From Streptomyces sp. DH37 (GTDB lineage: Bacteria > Actinomycetota > Actinomycetes > Streptomycetales > Streptomycetaceae), in contig NZ_JARVKV010000007.1 in NCBI RefSeq assembly GCF_029813835.1, positions 62,001 to 126,000 of the forward strand: a DNA stretch of 64,000 nucleotides, in the 5' to 3' direction. The translations under genes and the position numbers were made by a program. Positions 60,093 through 64,000 of the stretch are shown one piece after another; positions within the stretch are counted from its first letter, which is position 1; each line of letters begins with the position of its first letter. The notes below the pieces were generated by a model. It searched no databases. It had not been told where the DNA came from and was given only the letters and a program-made list of their open reading frames with translations.

Positions 60093-60145
60093 GCCCGGCC
60101 CCGCCCCCGCCCCGGTCGAGGGGCCCTGCGGGGGCGGGGCCGGGC
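60093..60145 (-). terminator. 18-bp perfect hairpin after the GH5 gene
   Basis: GCCCGGCCCCGCCCCCGC (60093-60110) is the exact complement of 60128-60145, loop 17 nt, 32 bp past the GH5 stop. It isolates the lipoprotein gene from read-through. Confidence 0.85.
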
Positions 60146-60176
60146 GTCCGTCACACCGGCCGCGCGGCGGCCCGCG

Positions 60177-61838
60177 TCACGGTGCCGAGCAGGGGGCGCC
60201 GTCGAGCGTGAACACGCCGGGGACGGTGTTGGCGCCGTTCCAGGTGCCGGTGAAGCCGATGGTCACCGAGCCGCCCGCCGGGATGGTCGCGGTGTAGGAG
60301 GCGGGCCTGACGGTGACCGCCGTCCCGCTCTGGCTCGGGGTCCCGCCCCACATGTTGGTGATGGTCTGGCCGTCGGCGAACCGCCAGCCCAGCGTCCAGC
60401 CGCTGATCGCGGAGGCGCCGGTGTTGCGGACGGTCACCTCGCCCTGGAAGCCGCCCTGCCACTGGCCGACGACCTTGTAGGCGACCGAGCAGGCGCCCGG
60501 CACGGGGTCGCCGGTCCGGCTCGTGGTGACGTTCACGACGGCGGAGCGCTCGGAGCGGTTGCCCGCCGCGTCCCGCGCGTACACGGCGAAGGTGTAGGCG
60601 GTGCCCGCCGTCAGACCGGTGATGCCGGCCGAGGTGCCGGTGGTGGTCCGCACGGTGGTCTCGGACGTGCCGCTGACGCGCACCACGTCGTACCCGGTCA
60701 CCCCGGTGTCGTCGGAGGAGGCCGCCCAGGTCAGGGTGACGCCGGTGGAGGTCACGCCGGAGGCCACGGGCGTGCCCGGCCGGGTGGGGGCGGTGGTGTC
60801 GCCGCCGGAGCCGCCGCCGTAGACGGTGGCCTCCCTGGCGGTCGCGGCGATGCCGTTGGCGCCCTCGAAGATGCGCCGGCCCCAGCTGGTCAGGGAGTCC
60901 GGGTCGAAGCCGTTGACCATGTCCAGGTACTCGACGCCGCCGCCGTTGCCGCTCCAGGACCAGCCCAGGTAGCCCAGGCCGAGCTGCTGGGCGGTCGCCA
61001 GGATCGCGTCCTCGTCCGGGTTGCCGTCGGAGTGGTCGTGCCCGAACTCGCCGACCAGGACGGGCAGCCGCGCGTCGACGAAGCGGCCCAGGTAGTCCCG
61101 CACCTCGGCGGCGGTGTCGAAGACGCCGTACATGTGGATCGAGAACAGGGTGTTGCGGTCGGGGTCGGCGGCGAAGACCGACGCGGCGTTGTCCCGCATG
61201 GTGAACGACCAGTCCTGGCCCCAGTTGGGGGCGTCGACCATCAGCGCGTGGTCGAAGCCGGCGCCGCGCAGCTTCTGGATGGCGGCCTTGGTGTCGGCCG
61301 TCCAGCTCTGGTAGCCGCTGTTGCCGTGCGGCTCGTTGCCGATGTTGACGACGACGTAGTCCTCCTGGCCCACCAGCGCGCTCTTCACGCCGATCCAGTA
61401 GTCGGCCGCCCGGTCCAGGGAGACGGCGCCGCTCTGCTCGCCGTAGCCGGTGGTGTCGTGCACCTCCAGCACGCAGATCAGCCGGTTCCGCTTGCACTCG
61501 GAGACGACGTTCGCCACGTCGGACGCGTCGTTGCGCGTCCAGCGGTCCCCGCTGCTGAGCACCACCCGGACGGTGTTGGCGCCCTTGGCCTTGATGTGGG
61601 AGAGGGAGTCGGACTCGCCCGGGTACCAGGTGTGGGCGTGGTTGACGCCCCGCATCACGAAGTCGTTCCCGTTGCCCTCCAGCAGGCGCCCGTCGCTGAC
61701 GTGGAGGCCGGTGGCGGCGGCTGAGCCCCCGGCGGCCTCCGGGGCGGCCTGCGCGGTCTGGCCGAGGCCGGACAGCGACAGCAGTAAGCCGAGGAGGGCG
61801 CTGCCGGCTGCGGTGGTACGGGCGGTGCGTGGTCTCAT
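60177..61838 (-). CDS. Secreted GH5 endo-glycanase (mannanase/cellulase type) with FN3 and CBM2
   Basis: 553 aa. Signal peptide 1-31 (TAQA-APEA). GH5 catalytic domain about 43-335: acid/base Glu in VVVNIGNEPHG (about 169) and nucleophile Glu in VLVGEFGHDH (about 264), plus WSWSGNGGG near its end; the layout fits subfamily GH5_8 beta-mannanases of Streptomyces but cellulase activity cannot be excluded. FN3 module about 350-437. CBM2 about 449-551 with Cys at both ends (ACSVAYKV, GAPCSAP) and binding Trp (QWQGGF, GWTLGWRF, TWNG). A CebR box and a second LacI-type dyad precede the ATG at 61838. Confidence 0.92.
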   Translation of the reverse strand: MRPRTARTTAAGSALLGLLLSLSGLGQTAQAAPEAAGGSAAATGLHVSDGRLLEGNGNDFVMRGVNHAHTWYPGESDSLSHIKAKGANTVRVVLSSGDRWTRNDASDVANVVSECKRNRLICVLEVHDTTGYGEQSGAVSLDRAADYWIGVKSALVGQEDYVVVNIGNEPHGNSGYQSWTADTKAAIQKLRGAGFDHALMVDAPNWGQDWSFTMRDNAASVFAADPDRNTLFSIHMYGVFDTAAEVRDYLGRFVDARLPVLVGEFGHDHSDGNPDEDAILATAQQLGLGYLGWSWSGNGGGVEYLDMVNGFDPDSLTSWGRRIFEGANGIAATAREATVYGGGSGGDTTAPTRPGTPVASGVTSTGVTLTWAASSDDTGVTGYDVVRVSGTSETTVRTTTGTSAGITGLTAGTAYTFAVYARDAAGNRSERSAVVNVTTSRTGDPVPGACSVAYKVVGQWQGGFQGEVTVRNTGASAISGWTLGWRFADGQTITNMWGGTPSQSGTAVTVRPASYTATIPAGGSVTIGFTGTWNGANTVPGVFTLDGAPCSAP

Positions 61839-61862
61839 CTGTCACTCCAGTGAACCGGTGCC

Positions 61863-61876
61863 TGACAACGATGTCA
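61863..61876. promoter_or_regulatory. TGACA-ACGA-TGTCA dyad, LacI-type operator candidate
   Basis: Perfect 5-bp arms, 25 bp upstream of the GH5 ATG. Similar TGACAACGTTGTCA-like dyads are bound by other LacI-family sugar regulators. Could give a second sugar input besides CebR. Confidence 0.5.
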
Positions 61877-61911
61877 TCTTTGAGGGGGGAGGGCCGATGC
61901 GCGATCGGACC

Positions 61912-61925
61912 TGGGAGCGCTCCCA
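61912..61925. promoter_or_regulatory. CebR operator (TGGGAGCGCTCCCA)
   Basis: An exact 14-bp copy of the published CebR consensus palindrome, 74 bp upstream of the GH5 start. CebR is the LacI-family cello-oligosaccharide repressor of Streptomyces; cellobiose/cellotriose releases it. Places this enzyme in the cellulose-response regulon. Confidence 0.88.
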
Positions 61926-62058
61926 ATGAACATCCGTTGTCGGTGCCGCGTCAAGGGGTGCGACGGAGATCGATTCCCGCTCCGGGGCGGCCCGCCGACC
62001 GTCCCGGACGAGTCCGGAGGGCCCCCCAAGCGGCCCAGTGCGGCCCAGTGCGGCCCCG

Positions 62059-62727
62059 TCAGGCGCTGAGCGGGAACTCCTCGCCCAGCTCGCGGAAGAC
62101 GGCGGTGTTCAGCGCGAACGCGCGCCGGCACTCCTCGGCGATCCGCTGCTTCTCCAGGTCGTCGGCCGGCACCGCGTCCAGCAGCGCCCGGTACTCGCGC
62201 TTGAACGCGGCCGGATTGCCGATCTCCTCGAAGACGTAGAAGCGCACGCCGTCGCCCTTGCGCGCGAAGCCCCAGGTCTTCTCGGCCTTCCCGCGGATGA
62301 TCTGGCCGCCCGAGAGGTCGCCGAGGTAGCGGGTGTAGTGGTGGGCGACGTAGCCGCCCGGCCACTCGCGGACCAGGCGGGTGATCCGCTCGGCGTACGC
62401 GGCCGTGGCGGGCAGCGGGGCCCGCGCCCCGCGCCAGTCCTCCCGCCCGCCGTGCAGATGGGTCAGATCGCGCTCCAGGGCGGCGGTGCGGAACAGCTCG
62501 GGCCGGAGGAACGGTCCCGCGACCGGGTCGTCCGCGAGCTCCTCCGCCCCGCTCTCCAGCGCCCGGTAGACGAACCACAGCTGCTCGGTGTACCGGGTGT
62601 ACGCCTCCACCCCCAGCCTGCCGTCCAGCAGGGCGCCCATGAAGGCGGACCCCTCCGCCTCCGTGTGCTGCTGCCGCGAGGCGTCGCGGATGAGGACGGA
62701 GAACGGAGTCGTGACGGACGCGACCAA
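62059..62727 (-). CDS. Heme oxygenase (biliverdin-producing)
   Basis: 222 aa. SRQQHTEAEGSAFMGALLDGRL carries the proximal heme-ligand His (about residue 21) and HHYTRYLGDLSGGQII the distal-helix GDLSGGQ motif, both diagnostic for HmuO-type heme oxygenase. Start is TTG at 62727, with GGAGGCCCGCC as ribosome site; no ATG/GTG lies near. It opens heme to biliverdin, CO and Fe2+. An iron-box-like dyad lies upstream at 62806-62823. Monocistronic; complements the MhuD-like protein at about 11 kb. Confidence 0.93.
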   Translation of the reverse strand: MVASVTTPFSVLIRDASRQQHTEAEGSAFMGALLDGRLGVEAYTRYTEQLWFVYRALESGAEELADDPVAGPFLRPELFRTAALERDLTHLHGGREDWRGARAPLPATAAYAERITRLVREWPGGYVAHHYTRYLGDLSGGQIIRGKAEKTWGFARKGDGVRFYVFEEIGNPAAFKREYRALLDAVPADDLEKQRIAEECRRAFALNTAVFRELGEEFPLSA

Positions 62728-62805
62728 GGCGGGCCTCCGGGGACCAGGCGGCAGAGGGGCGGAGCGGCGCCTCGGGGACGCCGTCCGACCCGGCCGATTC
62801 TCGTT

Positions 62806-62823
62806 ACTTAGGTCTGCCTAAGT
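62806..62823 (-). promoter_or_regulatory. Iron-box-like dyad ACTTAGG-TCTG-CCTAAGT
   Basis: Perfect 7-bp arms with a 4-bp centre, 79 bp before the heme-oxygenase start. TTAGG/CCTAA half-sites recall the DmdR1/IdeR iron box, but spacing is shorter than the 19-bp consensus, so binding is inferred. Iron-dependent repression would fit a heme-iron release gene. Confidence 0.6.
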
Positions 62824-62855
62824 CAATGTTTTCCCGACGGCTTGTCGGAAAAACG

Positions 62856-63713
62856 TCACGGAAGTGTCAGGATCTCGGCCCCCGAGTCGGTGACGACGAG
62901 CGTGTGCTCGAACTGCGCCGTCCGCTTGCGGTCCCTGGTCACGACCGTCCAGCCGTCCTGCCACATCTCCCACTCGTGCGTGCCCAGCGTCAGCATCGGC
63001 TCGATGGTGAACGTCATGCCGGGCTTCATCACGGTGGTCGCCCGCGGGTCGTCGTAGTGGGGGATGATCAGCCCGGAGTGGAACGAGCTGTTGATGCCGT
63101 GCCCGGTGAAGTCGCGCACCACGCCGTACCCGAAGCGCTTGGCGTACGACTCGATGACCCGGCCGATGACGTTGATCTGGCGGCCCGGCCGGACCGCCTT
63201 GATCGCGCGGTTCAGCGACTCCCGCGTCCGCTCGACCAGCAGCCGCGACTCCTCGTCCACGTCGCCGCACAGGTAGGTGGCGTTGTTGTCGCCGTGCACG
63301 CCGTGGATGTACGCGGTCACGTCCAGGTTCACGATGTCGCCGTCGCGCAGGACGGTCGAGTCGGGGATGCCGTGGCAGATGACCTCGTTGACCGAGGTGC
63401 ACAGCGACTTGGGGAACTTCCGGTACCCCAGCGTCGAGGGGTACGCGCCGTGGTCGCACAGGTACTCGTGCGCCACCTCGTCCAGCTTGTCGGTGGTCAC
63501 GCCGGGGGCGATGTGCCGGGCGGCCTCCGCCATGGCGCGGGCGGCGATCCGCCCCGCGATCCGCATCTTCTCGACCGTCTCGGAGTCCTGCACCTCGGGC
63601 CCGGTGTACGGGGTCGGGGCGTCCTTGCCGACGTACTCCGGGCGGGGGATCGAGGCGGGCACGGTGCGGTGCGGGGAGAGGGTGCCGGGAACGAGGAGCG
63701 ACTGGCCAGACAT
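62856..63713 (-). CDS. map: Type I methionine aminopeptidase
   Basis: 285 aa from ATG at 63713. Metal ligands of the pita-bread fold: D in [11 protein letters not shown] in [11 protein letters not shown] in [12 protein letters not shown] in FTIEPML, E in [10 protein letters not shown]. The N-terminal 35-residue extension ([18 protein letters not shown]) is the class Ic SH3-binding-like linker common in actinobacteria. It removes initiator Met from nascent proteins; Streptomyces often has two or three copies. Stop lies 33 bp from the iron-box dyad. Confidence 0.95.
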   Translation of the reverse strand: MSGQSLLVPGTLSPHRTVPASIPRPEYVGKDAPTPYTGPEVQDSETVEKMRIAGRIAARAMAEAARHIAPGVTTDKLDEVAHEYLCDHGAYPSTLGYRKFPKSLCTSVNEVICHGIPDSTVLRDGDIVNLDVTAYIHGVHGDNNATYLCGDVDEESRLLVERTRESLNRAIKAVRPGRQINVIGRVIESYAKRFGYGVVRDFTGHGINSSFHSGLIIPHYDDPRATTVMKPGMTFTIEPMLTLGTHEWEMWQDGWTVVTRDRKRTAQFEHTLVVTDSGAEILTLP

Positions 63714-63766
63714 GTGCGCGAGTCTAACCGTGATAGGCGGCGCGTCCTCGGGGCAGCATGGAGCAC

Positions 63767-63994
63767 ATGGCACTCTTCAAGCGCAAGGCGACCGGCAGGC
63801 CCGGCGAGTGGTTCTACTGCCTGGAGCACCACACGGTGGAGGAGGGCCCCGAGTGCCCCGCCAAGGACCGCATGGGCCCGTACGCGTCCCGTTCCGAGGC
63901 CGAGCACGCGATGGAGACGGCCCGCGACCGCAACGCGCGGTGGGAGAACGACCCGCGCTGGAGCGACCCCGCGGCGCGGGGCGACACCGACTGA
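63767..63994 (+). CDS. Small conserved actinobacterial protein, unknown function
   Basis: 75 aa from ATG at 63767 (an ATG at 63758, three codons earlier, is possible). [56 protein letters not shown] has a C-L-E-H-H and ECP pair that could bind zinc, followed by an amphipathic helix. Tight conservation of this form in Streptomyces is from memory. Divergent from map. Function unknown. Confidence 0.82.
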   Translation: MALFKRKATGRPGEWFYCLEHHTVEEGPECPAKDRMGPYASRSEAEHAMETARDRNARWENDPRWSDPAARGDTD

Positions 63995-64000
63995 CGGGCG

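Overview
The window is high-GC (roughly 73%) actinobacterial chromosome and almost certainly Streptomyces. The indicators are strong third-position G/C bias, many GTG starts and 4-bp start/stop overlaps, DUF397, DUF574 and XRE-DUF5753 genes, a class A RNase P RNA, a bifunctional RNase H/phosphatase, and a CebR-type operator. I see no tRNA, rRNA, CRISPR array, insertion sequence or phage block. Most of the window reads as conserved core-type chromosome with small accessory inserts.

Layout. 1-8.6 kb: end of a DUF397 gene, a DUF574 methyltransferase, a DedA protein, a secreted Cu/Zn-SOD-like protein, a PhoD-like phosphatase, a secreted HNH nuclease, a yybP-ykoY (Mn2+) riboswitch before a TMEM165/GDT1-type exporter, a HAD phosphatase and a zinc-ribbon/peptidoglycan-binding membrane protein. 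8.8-12.7 kb: a 14-TM MFS transporter with a winged-helix tail, a MhuD-like monooxygenase and two coupled unknown genes. 12.7-18.8 kb: a five-gene operon on the minus strand, every junction overlapping by 4 bp, behind a clear cobalamin riboswitch. It encodes an alpha/alpha-toroid surface protein, a small surface protein that resembles a DUF4430/transcobalamin beta domain, and ECF T, A-A and S components. 19.2-28.8 kb: two amidases, a KstR-like TetR regulator with a KstR-type box ahead of a glycosyltransferase/methyltransferase/toroid operon, and small membrane and methyltransferase genes.

28.8-39.2 kb: an unknown beta-rich protein, Nif3, a zinc-ribbon protein (apparent CTG start) and RNase H/phosphatase in one overlapping run, then a KDPG aldolase, YaaA, a DUF2254 protein, a MerR regulator and rnpB. 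39.2-51.1 kb: SDR, GNAT, two XRE-type regulators with small overlapping partners, a decayed Uma2 gene, a cupin, a HAD protein, a lactate-oxidase-like flavoprotein, PhzF, a Tat-exported PhoD and a Bcr/CflA-type MFS. 51.5-55.1 kb is the accessory spot: a DUF262 protein coupled to a CBS-HEPN protein, followed by the wreck of a VapBC module. 55.2-64 kb: an ATP-binding regulator, Rsm22, DDAH, a Prim-Pol protein, a lipoprotein, a CebR-boxed GH5-FN3-CBM2 enzyme, heme oxygenase with an iron-box-like site, and methionine aminopeptidase.

The two loci most worth following are the B12-riboswitch operon, which looks like a bacterial split transcobalamin feeding an ECF transporter, and the DUF262 + CBS-HEPN pair, a candidate defence or abortive-infection module.
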